From assembly GCA_003427395.1 (NCBI GenBank), contig BFEA01000740.1:221683-271930 (forward strand): a DNA stretch of 50,248 nt. Reading direction: 5' to 3'. The notes below the pieces were generated by a model. The model saw nothing but the letters and a program-made list of their open reading frames with translations, was not told the DNA's origin and made no database searches. The translations under genes and the position numbers were made by a program. This DNA is from Chara braunii. Its lineage: Eukaryota > Streptophyta > Charophyceae > Charales > Characeae. Below, one piece after another: positions 32,766-43,918 of the stretch (position 1 is its first letter; each line of letters opens with the position of its first letter).

Positions 32766-34369
32766 TTGGAACCCCCTCGCACCCTATACGAAGGAGCTCT
32801 CTCCTTACGATCGCGCTACCAGCAAACAAAACGGTATTTGGATGTTTCTGTTTTTCCGCCCAGATTGTTACTAACGTCAGGAGCCAACATCGCCTTGATT
32901 AAACAAGAGGCGGAGACACCGATAAGTGATGTACCTAATCCAATGCAAGAAATGACGGATCGAACGGGACTAACTGTGGAACCAACCTCGGTTGGTTCAG
33001 AAACTGATGCCGAGGCCAAAGAAACGGAGATGATCAGCCCCGCTGAGTCCCAAATGATAGCAACTGTCTTCTCTGTTCGCACCAGTAGTTCCGTTTTCTC
33101 TAGTGCCCATGAACGGCGGGAACGATCAATTGATTGGGTCGATATGCCCCTCAAGATTTCCGGGAAATCAACAATCCCCCTCCCGAGTCACGTTCCCCCG
33201 GAACTTCGGAAATCATTAATTCGTGTGTTAAATGGCTACGCAGAAGTATTGAGCGTACACAATAACGACATCGGCTTAACTAATGTGATCGAGCATGCCA
33301 TTCTCACGGGAGATCATCTGCCTATTAGCTGCACTCCCTACCGATACTCGCCAGCTCAAAGAGCGGCCGCTTTTCAGCGGATTAAGGAGTTCGAAACTAA
33401 TGGATGGATCGAACCCGCTATAGGTCCATGGTCTTTTCCTGTAGTGATCGTGCCTAAAAAGGCCGGAGGGATTCGTATTTGTATTGATTATCGAAAATTG
33501 AATGATATCACGATTAAAGGTCTGTACCTTCTCCCCCGGATTGATGAATTGTTGGATGCGATTGGAAGTGCTCGATTTTTCAGCAAGTTTGATGTTCGCC
33601 ATGGATTCCATCATCTTCTTGTCCGAGAAGATGATCGTCTGAAAACCGCGTTTGTGCTTTTCGAAGGTACGTGGCAATGGATTCGATGTCCGATGGGTAT
33701 CTGCAACGCCCCTGTGACTTTTCAGCGGGCCATGAATATGACTTTTCAAAATTTCGTGCGGAAGACTCGTTTGGCGCAGAGCATCATCAACTACTGCGTG
33801 ATTGTGTACATGGATGACATCCTGGTGTATTCGAGTTCCTACGAGGGACACGTGCAACACATCGAATGGGCACTGCATGCGTTACGAGATGCAGGTTTCA
33901 AAGTGGCACTTGAGAAGTGTCAGTTTTTCCTCACCACCATTTCCTTCCTAGGGCACATGGTGACAGACAAGGGACTCCAATCGGAGCCGTAGAAGGTGGC
34001 GGCTGTCAGGGACGTGCCGGTGCCTACGACTATCATGCAAGTTCACGCCTTTCTGGGCCTAGCCTCGTACTACCGAAGATTTATCAAAGGCTTCGCAGCG
34101 ATTGCGGGACCCCTCACAAATCTGTTGCGCAAGGATCAGCCGTTGATCTGGACGCCGGAATGCGATCAAGCATTTTCCACACACAAGGCCGCTCACATTT
34201 CGGCTCCGGTCCTTATAAGAACGGATCCCGAAAAACCTTTTGTTCTCATCACTGACTGGCAACCAGAAGCGATTTCGACGATCCTTGCCCAGGTGGGACC
34301 AAGCGGACTCGAGAGCGTGGTGGAGTATGCGTCCAAATCAGTGCTCGCCTGCAAGCGCAACTACGCTGT
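32766..34369 (+). pseudogene. pol: Ty3/Gypsy reverse transcriptase and N-terminal half of RNase H
   Basis: The RT shows PVVIVPKKAGGIRICIDYRK, motif A KFDVRHGFHHLL, KTAFVLFEG, CNAPVTFQRAMN, and motif C YMDDILVYS, all typical of Ty3/Gypsy with the catalytic Asp residues kept. FLGHMVTDKGL and FLGLASYYRRFIKGFAAIA mark the connection. One in-frame TAG at 33990 interrupts between them. RNase H begins at PFVLITDWQPEAI, with its first Asp, and reaches KRNYAV. There the reading sequence is cut by foreign DNA; the domain resumes at 42980. No change of strand occurs, so the gap is a simple insertion. Confidence 0.9.
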
Positions 34370-35162
34370 CGGCGCGAATACCCTTTCAAGGGTATTCGCC
34401 CTGGTTTTTGCAAGCGACAGAAAATAGTTTGGTTTAAAAGTTTATGTATACCGCACTAAGCACGGCCGCGTCCGTGATTTATGTTGATTGGATGGACGAC
34501 TAGAGTAAAGAGGGCGTGGGCGCGCAAGTTTGAGGCGCGCGTGATTCCGTTTGTACCGTTGGTTATAAAGCCGACACTGACGGCGGTCGGTTCGTTTCTA
34601 ATTTTACCTCCATTTTTTTTATTTTTGTTTATTTCTGATTAAACCAGGATTTAAGGATATTTGTCCTTGGTCGATATGGTTGACTGAGTTACGCGAGCGC
34701 ATGGAGGACGACCTCGACGGCGGTGACGACGGCGGCCGTGTAGCTGCGACAGGTCTTGGCACGTGGAGTGGCGCGAGTGGCGGTCGTGGTACAGCTTGGT
34801 AAGTCGGCGCAGGCGCTGGGCGGCTGCGCGCACAGTTGTAGGCTGAGATGAGGCTTAGGCCAATCTCCCTGGCCCTGAGCATAGCGCCGTACCGCCTTAT
34901 ATGGCACCCCGCTGATATTAACTTCAGGCCTGGGCTTAGCCTTGTAGGTTATGGTGCTGGACTATTATGGTGGAGGTATGAGGTTCGAGGCTGATGGACG
35001 ACAGCGCAGGAGCAGCGGAGTAGCGAAGAGCTGAGGGGTTGAGGGTCCCGCGGGACTATCCCCCTAAGTTTTATTGGGGGAGTCCGGTCGCGGGGCCGCC
35101 CCGTGGTACTCGGGGAGCGTTGGTACGCCCCGTGCGCCGTCGCAATATCTTTCCCCGCTTGT

Positions 35163-35230
35163 GTTTATTGATGATTATAATATTATGTCTATACACGTTT
35201 ATTGATGATTATAATATTATGTCTATACAC
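35163..35230. repeat. Perfect 34-bp tandem duplication
   Basis: Two identical adjacent copies of an AT-rich unit starting GTTTATTGATGATTATAA, inside otherwise GC-rich DNA. Confidence 0.9.
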
Positions 35231-35473
35231 TTTTATATGTATGTCTAGGTTAGATCCCACTAGCGCGTCGGTACCGGTTTCGTGCCCGGACCGCGGGAGT
35301 ATGGCCTTGGCCAGCGAGGGTGGCCATAAGCGAGTGGAGTGTGGGTTTGCGCGGAGTCTGAGCTCGTGCGGGCCTTGAACTGCAGCAGGGTGCTGCCCCG
35401 GCCGACGCCCCACGGGATAGCTATGAAGGATAGGGTGGTATAGCAGGGGTTCATACGGCCGCTGCCCGGGGGT

Positions 35474-35625
35474 ATATGCGAATCCGGGATTGAACCCGGA
35501 CGCAGACCAGGCCGGGTTTTACGCAGAATGAGCGGGATGGTATCTGCACGGCCCCCACCTGGGGAGACGCACTAAAAGTCCGGGGGTGAACCCGGACACA
35601 AGCCGGGCTAGGTACACGCGCGAGT
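35474..35625. repeat. Paired CCGGG hairpins in a ~105-bp degenerate tandem
   Basis: TCCGGG-ATTGAA-CCCGGA near 35482 and GTCCGGG-GGTGAA-CCCGGAC near 35579 are similar hairpins. Each is followed by a GCCGGG-containing stretch, so they look like two diverged tandem units. The 6-base loops do not make a canonical tRNA T-arm. Confidence 0.6.
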
Positions 35626-36324
35626 GCAAGGGGGAGGCAGTGGGGCCTTCCAAGGAGTAGGAGGGGCATTGCCCCGGCCGGAGTCCTTTGGGACATCCGT
35701 TAAAATTGGAACGATACAGAGAAGGCTAGCATGGCCCCCGCGCTAAGATGATACGGATATAGAGGGGGACACTCGACAGTCAGGCCCATTTTGCACTTCG
35801 GCATTCGACTGACTGTCGGACCGTACCGCGTTGAGGCGCCGGGGTCGACGTCAACCCGGCTGGGAGACGAGTAGACAGCGCAGTGGGCAGTAGCGAGCGA
35901 CGAGCGCTAGAGTGTGGAGCCAGGGAGCGCAGGGAGAACGGAGCAGCGAAGAGGGGCGTAAAAAAAAAAAAAAAAAAAAAGTTAACAATCGGTCGCCGGC
36001 CGATCCTTGTCTTCCCCGAAGTCTTCTTGCAACAGGCGGGACAGTCGGGCGTTGCAAGGATGGGCCGACGCACCTGGACGGGGTAGGACGCCGGGTACAT
36101 GGGCAAAGCTGCGCAGCGCTAGGGAGCGAGGAGTCGCAGTAAGAATGCCGCAGGTGGGAGGAGACTGCGTAGGGGAGTAGGCAAGAAAAAGGGGAACAGC
36201 GTGTGCTAACGGAGAGGAGTGCCGAGAAGTGGATGAACCCGGACGGCGGTGGGCGCCGGGTGCATGCAGAAGGAGACGACGATGGGATGGCGGAAGTAGG
36301 AGCCGGGCGCAGTGAAGGACGCCT

Positions 36325-37110
36325 ACCTCCCTCGTTTCTCGATGGTTTTAAGTGAGGGAGGAGACGATTTCGGGGTTCTTGCCCCGGGCGAGCGTGGTTG
36401 TGATGTTAGTTTTGGCCCTCAGTTAGTGGAAAGGGAGGTAGGAAGGAAAAGTGGAGCGCCGGGATATGGAGGAAGGAGAATGGTGGGGAGTAGAAAACGA
36501 GTGTATCTTGCTCGTTAGTGAGTGGATTTCGGCGGGGAAAGAGGCGGTCCCAAAGGATTTGACAGTTGCGGCGTGAATGGAGGGGTTAGATTTAGTGATA
36601 GGCTGGCAGAACTAGAGTTAGTAGGAGAATAGTGTGGGGGGGTGTCTGAGGCGGAAGGAGAGAACTGGGCACGAAGGATGAAGCTGGGCGTGGGGACGCG
36701 ACAGGTGCATACAGATAAGAGGGAGGAACGAAGCATGGCAGGGAGTAGGCGATAGAAGGGAGAAGGAGCGGAGTGCCGCGGGGACGGGGGCAACAGTATG
36801 GTGAGGCGAAGCGGATAGGCAGAGGGCAGGGGAAGTAGCGAATGAATCGGGTCGACATGTCGTGTCGGGTGCATTCACGACGAGGTAGGAGATGGCGGGA
36901 GATGAACGAAGAGTGAGAGTGGAGATTAGTTTAGTCCTTCGTTTTTCGATTGTTTTCAACAAGAAAAGGTACAATCCCGGGGTTTTGGCCCCGGGCGAAT
37001 GTGATGGTAACATTAGTTTCTACCGTAGATTAGTAGGTAGGAGGATAGATGGAGAAGGTGCCGCGCGGAGAGTTGGCAGAGTCGACTATGGCAGGAATTC
37101 AAAAAGTGAT
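36325..37110. repeat. Diverged ~600-bp tandem repeat, GC-rich
   Basis: A block at about 36331-36470 recurs at about 36938-37075, with CGTTTCTCGATGGTTTT against CGTTTTTCGATTGTTTT and shared GCCCCGGGCGA and GTTAGTTT segments. Together with nearby rDNA pieces it may be spacer (IGS-like) sequence. That is inference. Confidence 0.6.
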
Positions 37111-37155
37111 TTCTCACTCGATTCCCAACGGAATGCAGTGAACCGAAATGACAAG

Positions 37156-37396
37156 TGGAGGTTTTGGGACACTACGAACAAGATAGCCGCGACGGAATTT
37201 CGATCCGGGCGCCCGGTTGACGGCTTCAAACGGCGGGGGCTGCGCGACNNNNNNNNNNNNNNNNNNNNNNNNNNNNNNNNNNNNNNNNNNNNNNNNNNNN
37301 NNNTGGAGGTTTTGGGACACTACGAACAAGATAGCCGCGACGGAATTTCGATCCGGGCGCCCGGTTGACGGCTTCAAACGGCGGGGGCTGCGCGAC
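37156..37396. other. Assembly gap flanked by an identical 93-bp duplication
   Basis: Positions 37156-37248 and 37304-37396 appear identical and directly abut a 55-base N gap (37249-37303). This is the usual sign of two contig ends that overlap but were not merged, so the duplication is probably not biological. Confidence 0.85.
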
Positions 37397-37491
37397 TACT
37401 AAGTAAAGGCTTCGTTGACTTGGGATGTATCTTTCCGCATTTTAGGGGAAGATTCATTCTGATTTAGCACAGTCCAATAAGGAGGGGACAT

Positions 37492-37500
<9 letters not shown>

Positions 37501-37546
<46 letters not shown>
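37501..37546. repeat. (GA)n microsatellite
   Basis: Pure GA run followed by a short G run. Confidence 0.95.
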
Positions 37547-37549
<3 letters not shown>

Positions 37550-37802
37550 CTTACCAACTTGCAGGCGGTATAAAGTGAGCCGAAAGTTGAGTTGCGGGGC
37601 CAATAAGTTGGTCGATGCACCCGTCCGTGATCGAAGGGCAGATTCGCCCTCGTAACTGCAGGCGCAAACGAGTAAGTACCCGGCCTGAACAAAGAGGGAG
37701 TAGCTCGCTGAAAACGAGATGAACCTGTTCGCACGCTAAGGGTAGATCCATTCGGTGTTGCGTGTACTCTCAGTGGGAATAGCGAGGGGGAGGTAGACAA
37801 AC

Positions 37803-38054
37803 CAACGAGGATTCCCTTGGTAGCGGCGAGCGAACCGGGAATAGCCCAGACTGAAAATCCGGGGGCTCTGTTGCTCCCTGAATTGTAGGCAACCTCTGCA
37901 GGGGGCCGTGTGCAGGTTTCCTGGAAGGGGACGCCGAAGAGGGTGACAGCCNCGTCGACCGCCGGACCCTGCTGCGCAACGAGGTGTTGTCCAAGAATTG
38001 CTCTTTGGTCGGGCGGGAGCACCTGCCCAATTTAAGCATATAACTAAGCGGAGG
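37803..38054 (+). pseudogene. Rearranged 28S (large-subunit) rRNA fragment
   Basis: From 37803 the strand follows the 5' domain of nuclear 28S rRNA: GAGGATTCCC, then GGCGAGCGAACCGGGAA, AGCCCAG, TGAAAATC, CCTGGAAGGGG and CGGACCCTGC. It has scattered substitutions and a weakly matching middle. At 38029-38054 it continues with TTTAAGCATATAACTAAGCG, which belongs upstream of GGATTCCC in a real 28S gene. The order is therefore scrambled and the fragment cannot be a functional rRNA gene. One ambiguous base lies at 37952. Confidence 0.7.
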
Positions 38055-38188
38055 GCTCGCCCGTGTTTCCATTGGGTAACAAGAACAGCAATCGAGGGTG
38101 CCTGTGAATGAGCTTGGGCACGAGTAGGCAGGTGACAGAGCAGGGAAGCTCCGTTGGTTTGAATGTCACAGCAACGGGGCGCGCCCAC

Positions 38189-38246
38189 TACCTGCCTGAT
38201 CCTGCCGGCGGTATGCTCGTATCAGAGGCTGAGGTGCCTGGTCACA
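38189..38246 (+). pseudogene. 18S (small-subunit) rRNA 5' end fragment
   Basis: TACCTGCCTGATCCTGCC followed by GGCGGTATGCTCGTATCAGA resembles the universal start of 18S rRNA (TACCTGGTTGATCCTGCC, ...TATGCTTGTCTCAAAG). It decays beyond about 55 bases. It lies only about 135 bases after the 28S start motif, an order not found in functional rDNA. Confidence 0.6.
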
Positions 38247-39529
38247 AACTTGTTGTTGTATGAAAGGGTGGGGTTCGTGGGGTGCGGAGCAGGCCAATTC
38301 AGGAAGGTTGGTGAGATTGCAGACCTACCCGTTGGCTGGTAGACCGTCCGTCCCATTGGCCGGAGCGGCAAAGGAGACAAATTGCGGAGGCTGTAGACTT
38401 ACCAGTTGGCTGAAGAGCTGCTCCGCCTGTTGTACCTGAGTGACAAGGGGGCGAGTTACAGAACTGAAGGCCCGCCCGCTAGCTGAAGCTCTGCAGATCG
38501 TACCAAGCGACGCTGCTGCAGGCGGCCCACGGAGGTTGCAGGCATTCCCACTTGCCAATATGTTATTTGCACGGCCTGGTAGGGGAGCGAGAGGCGAAGC
38601 CTGCAGGACTTCGCAGTAACTTCGGTACAGCTGGTGGTTGCGTGACTTCGGTACAGCTGGTGGTTGCGTGTGGCTGCGATACTTACCTGTTGCGCAGGGC
38701 TGCTGCACGGGTTCAACTAGGCTTGTTGAGCTTTGACTGCAAAGAAGTATAGTTTGTGTAGGTACAACTTTTTGGACCACGTAGTCGGGTTTTGTCGGAA
38801 GGGGGGGGGGCGGTGTCAAGGCTTGCTGATGAGATCAAGCTTACGAGAGGAGGATTGTTGCTGCGGTTTGAAGGTTTGTTAGAGGGCTGGCTCCGATAGT
38901 TTTGACTTCAGCGTTGACCAAGTTGCTGTGTCATTCGGCCACCATTGCGGGCCCTTCAGGCGAGTGAAGATATCAAGGCCCTCTCCCGCGAGTCTGAGTG
39001 CACCATTCTTGGATCTGAGAGTCTTAACGTTTCTACTTCTGCCTTTCTAACTCTAAGTCTAGTCTACCTATTCTGAGAGGAAGGCGGCAGGCGGGATCGC
39101 AACCCGTAGGACCGCAGCAAGACTCTGTGGGGAGTCATCCCACCGATTGCGGGAGCTCTGCCGGAGCTCAGGAGGAGCTCTGGAGGCAGGGAACTGACAG
39201 GTAACCATTGCTTCCTTCTATAAACCTAGATTATAACCCCTATCTGTATCTTCCACTGCATCTCTGACTGAGTATATGGCGTGTAGCCCTACTTTGACTT
39301 TGTTTGACTTTCAGGACATTAAGTCAAACGAAGTAAAGGAATTTCTGTCCAAGTTCAGTTTCAACTTTTGTTGCTTGAGTGAAGTCAGACTTGTGAAAGG
39401 AATCGCATCAGGGAAAGGGCAGGATGGAAAAATGTTTTGCATGATGGTTGACTGGGTCATTAAGGCCGGGGGGTCCCCACAAGTTGGGGAGGCCCAGTGC
39501 TTTGTTTATTTTTGGTTTTGATTGAAGCA
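38247..39529. other. Unannotated stretch within the insertion
   Basis: GC-rich first half, with a short tandem (GACTTCGGTACAGCTGGTGG twice near 38615-38668). There is no coding motif. Confidence 0.45.
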
Positions 39530-40360
39530 TCAGACCCTTCTATAAGTTTAGGGGGTCTGATTTCTTTGGAGGCTGGGATGTCCCCATAAGTTTAGAGAGA
39601 TCCAGTGTTATGGTTTTGCACGGAGGGTCAGGTTGTTCTATAAGTTCAGGTGGCCTGACTGCTCTGACCTGTGAGGAGTTTGATTGTGATTGATTTTCAG
39701 GGACTCAGGGCGCTCAATAAGTTTTGGTGTCTTGGGTTGCTTTGTTTTTATTAGGATCTTACTTGTTTCTTTGGCTTCTGAACGAGGGGACCGAGCTGTT
39801 CTGTAAGTTCAGGTGACTCTGTCCCTTCCTGCTCTTTATTATGAAGAAATAACCTTGGCAAAGAGGCAGATCCTTCTGTAAGTTCAAGGGGTCTGACTCG
39901 ATGCCACACACATGATAGCTCAGATAGAAACGAATCTGGCAGAGAGTTCGATCCTTCTGTAAGTTCAGGGGTCTGGCTCAAAGCCTCGCACATGCTAGAA
40001 ACCAAGGGCTATAACTTGGCTATACTTTATTATTATCCTATTTAAGAACGAGTCAATCAGACTATTCTGTAAGTTTAGGTGGTCTGACTATAGCCGTATC
40101 ACAACTTGAAGAGAATATAACTAAAAAAATAAAACTGGTGGTAAACTGGGACAGACTGAACTTAAGTTAGTTCAGTCATATGCAGCCTTAGAAGACAAAG
40201 GGAAGACAGGTATATATAACTTGGATATTTTAAACAGTTCAGGGCGACTAGAATGGTCTAGTCATATGCCCAAAAGAAGAGAGAAGTAGTTGTGCCCTCT
40301 GTTTTGTGTATACTTCTCGGCTAACTTACGCGCATTCCATAAGTTTGGGTGGCCTGACCT
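39530..40360. repeat. Dispersed short repeat around TAAGTTYAGG
   Basis: At least nine occurrences of a unit like TTCTRTAAGTTYAGGNGGTCTGAC, near 39541, 39587, 39636, 39715, 39803, 39875, 39957, 40067 and 40337. All are in the same orientation, spaced roughly 45-270 bases. It looks like an eroded tandem array. Confidence 0.7.
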
Positions 40361-40669
40361 TATGCCTTATGTAAGCAGGGTATAAAGGATTAAATCATTG
40401 AAAGATCATGAACTATTGTTTGGTCAGGTATACTTTGGGATGACGAGAGTACTTACCTTTGTGGTTTGGCCTGCATGTGACTGAGTGAGATCACTACTTA
40501 TCTGAGTTTCAGTTTGATAGGTAGTTGCTTTAGTTGCTCACCACGTGCTAGAGTCATATGAGTTAGTTTCAATTTCTGCATTTTCTCTAGTAACTTTTCT
40601 TTACTTAGGTCAATTCTTGCATTTTCTGGGATCATTTTTTGTACTTGGCTTTGTACAAATCTTGGCAAG

Positions 40670-41200
40670 TTACTTTGTTTACGGGAAGCGCTGCCGAAAT
40701 TTCTACAAATCCAATGAGTTAATCAATTTTTGACTTGTCAAAGTTCAACTTGTTTTTTTTTTATATCTGACCTAGTAAAAATCTGGAAAGTCTTATTTTG
40801 TAAAGGGAGTGCTGCCCAAATTTTTGTTAATTCTAGGAGTTGGACAAAATTGTACTTTGAGAAGTCACAGCTGTTCTCAAATTTTGGACTTGGCTTTGTA
40901 CAAATTTTGGAATAACACTTTTCTAAAGGGAGTGCTGCCGAAATTTCTGCAAAACTAAGGAGTTAGTTAAATTTTGTCTAAGTCGAACTGAAGTTGTCTT
41001 TTGAGTCCATATTTGGCTTAATATAAATCTGGGAAGTCTCCCCTTCTAAAGGGAGTGCTGCCCAAATTTCTACTTATTCAGGGCGTTAGACAAAATTTGA
41101 CTTCAAGAGTCAAAGATTATTTCTGCTTTCATATTTGGACTTATATAAATTTTTGGAAGACACTTTTTCTACGGGAAGCGCTGCCGAAATTTTCTTAGTT
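40670..41200. repeat. ~122-bp satellite, five diverged copies
   Basis: A unit containing GGGARYGCTGCCSAAATTTYT recurs near 40686, 40806, 40930, 41054 and 41175, a period of about 120-124 bases. Linked TTGGACTTGG..TACAAATTTTGG segments repeat in phase. Confidence 0.8.
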
Positions 41201-42979
41201 TGAAGGAGATAGATTATATTTTGACAGGTGGCGATTCTGGTAGTCCACTCTGAATAGGGGATATTTTTTGTCATGAGTCTACCTTTCTTTGAGCTCTTGC
41301 TTAGAGGTAAGCTTAGATATAGTTAGGTAGAGTGATTCTTGAGTGAGATCATGATATGGGGATTACTCTTCATTGACTTATAGATCTAGCTTGGATGTTG
41401 GTCTGTTGTGTGGCACATGTCCTCTTGATCATTTGATTTCAGGACTTGGACTAGTTTCAACTTGATCCACAAGGATCATCTGCTGTTATCACAGATAACA
41501 GGTCGGTTGCCAATTCGTCGGTTTACGATTCAACTCCAATTCATTCCTGTCACTCAACCTAAAGGCTTTAGTCTTGTGATTGAACTGTTTTGTTGTGTTT
41601 TCACCCGGATTTTATTGAATGGTCATCCAACAAAAGTACTGAGTATTTATTTGAGAGTTGCACGAGTGAGGCTTGTATGGCTAAGGCAAGGGGTGTGAGT
41701 GCAAAGAATGGTTGAAGTTGACCCCGTGTAGTGCGTAGACTTCTGGTTGAATCTTTGATGTAACTGCAGGTATGTTTGTGGTTCGGACTTTGGGTGTGAC
41801 TGCCTACGATTACATACCTATATGGCTGAGAGGAGCCTCACTGTGACTGTGAGAAGTGATCGTCCTATATAACCAACCCTTATATATTTATAAGTGCCCC
41901 GAGTGTTTGAGAGGCCACTGTGATTGTGCATAAGGGTTAACCAGATTGTGTCATGAGAGAAAAGGGAGATCCCCCTTTATCCTTTGCTTTTTAGAGATTT
42001 TTATAGTCGAACGTTGGTCCTGGGTCGGGATTCAAGGTCCTTGTCCAGGACATCCCAAGCCCTAGACTCTACAACGAAGGAATCTGCCCCCGTGCAAAGC
42101 CTATTTGTCTTGCCTGCCGAGACGCTCAGACTAAAGACCGGAGGTCTCGCGGCGGCGGCACGACTATTCCTTCAGTCGTGCAATGTTGTGAGGGATTAAA
42201 CCCTCACGACACTTCGAGTCTGACACTTGAGTGTCATAAGCGGTACTCGGATCCACGAGGGACCGCTTGATTATGGACACTACATAGTACGCCATCATTG
42301 CGACTGCTTACGTACGCTTGCATTGCGAGTCGATATGAGTTAACCCTGCGTCCGCGCGGTTTTATACTAAGTCTCGCGCGCAACGCCTATTCGATTTCCG
42401 CGTTGGAAAGTTATGGGTCGGTTTCCGAGGGGCTAGGAGCGCTGTCGCGTTGTTTGTGTTGTGTCGTTTCGTGTATATGTGCGTGTGTTGTTGCCTCGTG
42501 GTTCGTAAAGTGGTGTGCGCGTGGTGTGTGGGATGCGTCCTAGTTGACCGACGACGAGCCGCGCTTGGGACTTCAGCCCCTCATGATGCCGGTTCGCGTG
42601 CGGGTCCGATAGAGGCGTATTACCGCGTGTACCCCTTATGATACAGTGAACGAGAAACGCCCTCGGTTGGGGCACCTCTGCGACTGCAACTGATTAGCTC
42701 TCGTACTGTGGACTGGTAGCTCGGCGGGGATACGCCCACCGAAGGGAGGTGACAGCTCCCGTAAGGTGTAGGTAAATCGTTCCTCGCGTAGGCCCTATCC
42801 TGTCGTAGGGGCTCGCGAGAGATATGGCTGGCGCACTCGACCGGAGTGGCTTGCGGAAGCTCTACATGTATATTCGCGACGAAGGATTTAAGACCAACTC
42901 CTGCGTGACGCGGCCGGGAGGGTCCCGCGCTGCCCCGTGCGGTGCCGGACCGATGCGCACGACAACGTTGCTCCAACGA
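41201..42979. other. Unannotated right part of the insertion
   Basis: Contains a hairpin GTGAGGG-ATTAAA-CCCTCAC near 42191-42209 and a second, GACACTTGAGTGTC, near 42221. No coding gene is recognised; GC content rises beyond 42200. Confidence 0.45.
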
Positions 42980-43263
42980 GTGAATGCTATGCGGCTCTCT
43001 AGGGAATCAGTCACGTTCGTGCTTACCTGTACGGGCGAAAATTCACCCTGGTGACTGATCATGAGCCCCTGTTGGCTCTGAAGAAGTCGAAGGATTACTC
43101 GGGCATGATTGGGCGATGGACAACGGTGCTGCAGAGCATGGAGTTTGACATTCGTCATCGGAAGCACAAGAGACACGGGAATGCAGACGGACTGACACGG
43201 CTGCACCGGCCTAAGAAAGTTCCGAAGAATGAAGAGGTGATTCCGTGGAACGAACCTAAATAG
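42980..43263 (+). pseudogene. pol: C-terminal half of RNase H (Ty3/Gypsy pol)
   Basis: Resumes the domain cut at 34369: SECYAAL, a TAG where the family has Trp, then GISHVRAYLYGRKFTLVTDH, IGRWTTVLQSMEFDIRHR and HGNADGLTRL. These are the standard closing motifs of Ty3/Gypsy RNase H, including the TDH and NAD segments. The frame ends at a TAG at 43261-43263. Confidence 0.88.
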
Positions 43264-43381
43264 GAGGGTGGACCCCGGTGCGGCCAAGTGGAGATTTTGT
43301 CGAAGCAGTAAGTGGCACGAGGACTAATTTGTTTGTTCTACTCCCTCCACAAGTCAGTCTCATCTCTCTTCCTCTGTCATA

Positions 43382-43918
43382 ATGATTACCCCACTCGCCT
43401 CCTCAACCCCTTCATCTCCTAGTAATTCTGCCCCTCTCACGTCCTCCGCTTTCTTTGCCACCCTCCCCGATAAATTTTGTTATTTCTGCACGTGTATTGC
43501 ACGGGTTTATGGGGTCGACTGTCATCCTTTCGAGACCAGGTTTGTCGATTGGGTAGAATGTGCCATGTGTGTCAACCGTGCGCACGGGGCATGCGTTCGA
43601 TATCGAACGAGTGGCAAGGAATGGAGGTGCCCCTTGTGTCGAATGAACAAGCTCCCCACGGAGGTTCGATTCGAGGCCGCCCGTATGGACGGCCCTGAAT
43701 ACGTCGAAAAATACCGACGAGCGGAGGTTTGGACGGATACGATTTTATTAGCAAAATTAGCGGGATTATCATTGGGCCACCTCACCAAACACGACAAACG
43801 TAGGGCAACCGAGAGATCTCGGGACTATCGATGGATCAACGGTCATTTGGAAAAGCGTAAAACTGACGGATCGGGCTCGTGGTTGACGGTTCCCCATCCA
43901 TTCCAGAGATATGACTGA
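43382..43918 (+). pseudogene. PHD finger fused upstream of integrase
   Basis: The ATG at 43382, 118 bases after the RNase H frame ends and in another frame, begins MITPLASSTPSSPSNSAPLT. Residues 33-86 form a C4HC3 pattern: C33-x2-C36, C60-x2-C63, H68, C71, C83-x2-C86. The diagnostic Trp lies two residues before the seventh ligand (EWRCPLC). This is the signature of a PHD finger, a reader of histone tails. The 36-to-60 spacing is at the long end, and C38 or C47 could substitute. The later part (LAKLAGLSLGHLTKHDK) leads into the integrase zinc finger. The TGA at 43916 is a premature stop, since integrase homology continues in frame beyond it. A targeting role in integration is inferred. Confidence 0.65.

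Larger units (their letters stand above)
34370..42979. mobile_element. ~8.6-kb foreign insertion inside the RNase H coding region
   Basis: The sequence on both sides reads as one RNase H domain (…KRNYAV then SECYAAL…), so this block arrived later. Its left edge carries a perfect 12-bp hairpin (GCGAATACCCTT, stem 34374-34385 with 34388-34399). TGTCGGCGCGAA at the left and the complement of ...GCGCACGACA near 42970 look weakly like inverted termini. I could not find a clean target duplication. Its contents are heterogeneous: GC-rich spacer repeats, rDNA pieces, a gap, short satellites and no coding gene I can name. It may itself be a nest of several insertions. Confidence 0.6.

Noticed and set aside
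35474-35610. Possible tRNA or Pol III B-box (GGTTCAATCC on the minus strand)
   Set aside because: The T-loop would be 6 rather than 7 bases, and no A box, D-arm or acceptor stem can be paired around it.
38820-38860. CTGATGAGA as a hammerhead ribozyme core
   Set aside because: No GAAA strand and no third stem at the required spacing. Other CTGATGA occurrences (7476, 20254) fail in the same way.
39500-41200. CRISPR-like array
   Set aside because: Repeats are degenerate, spacing is irregular or satellite-like, and the context is eukaryotic retrotransposon DNA.
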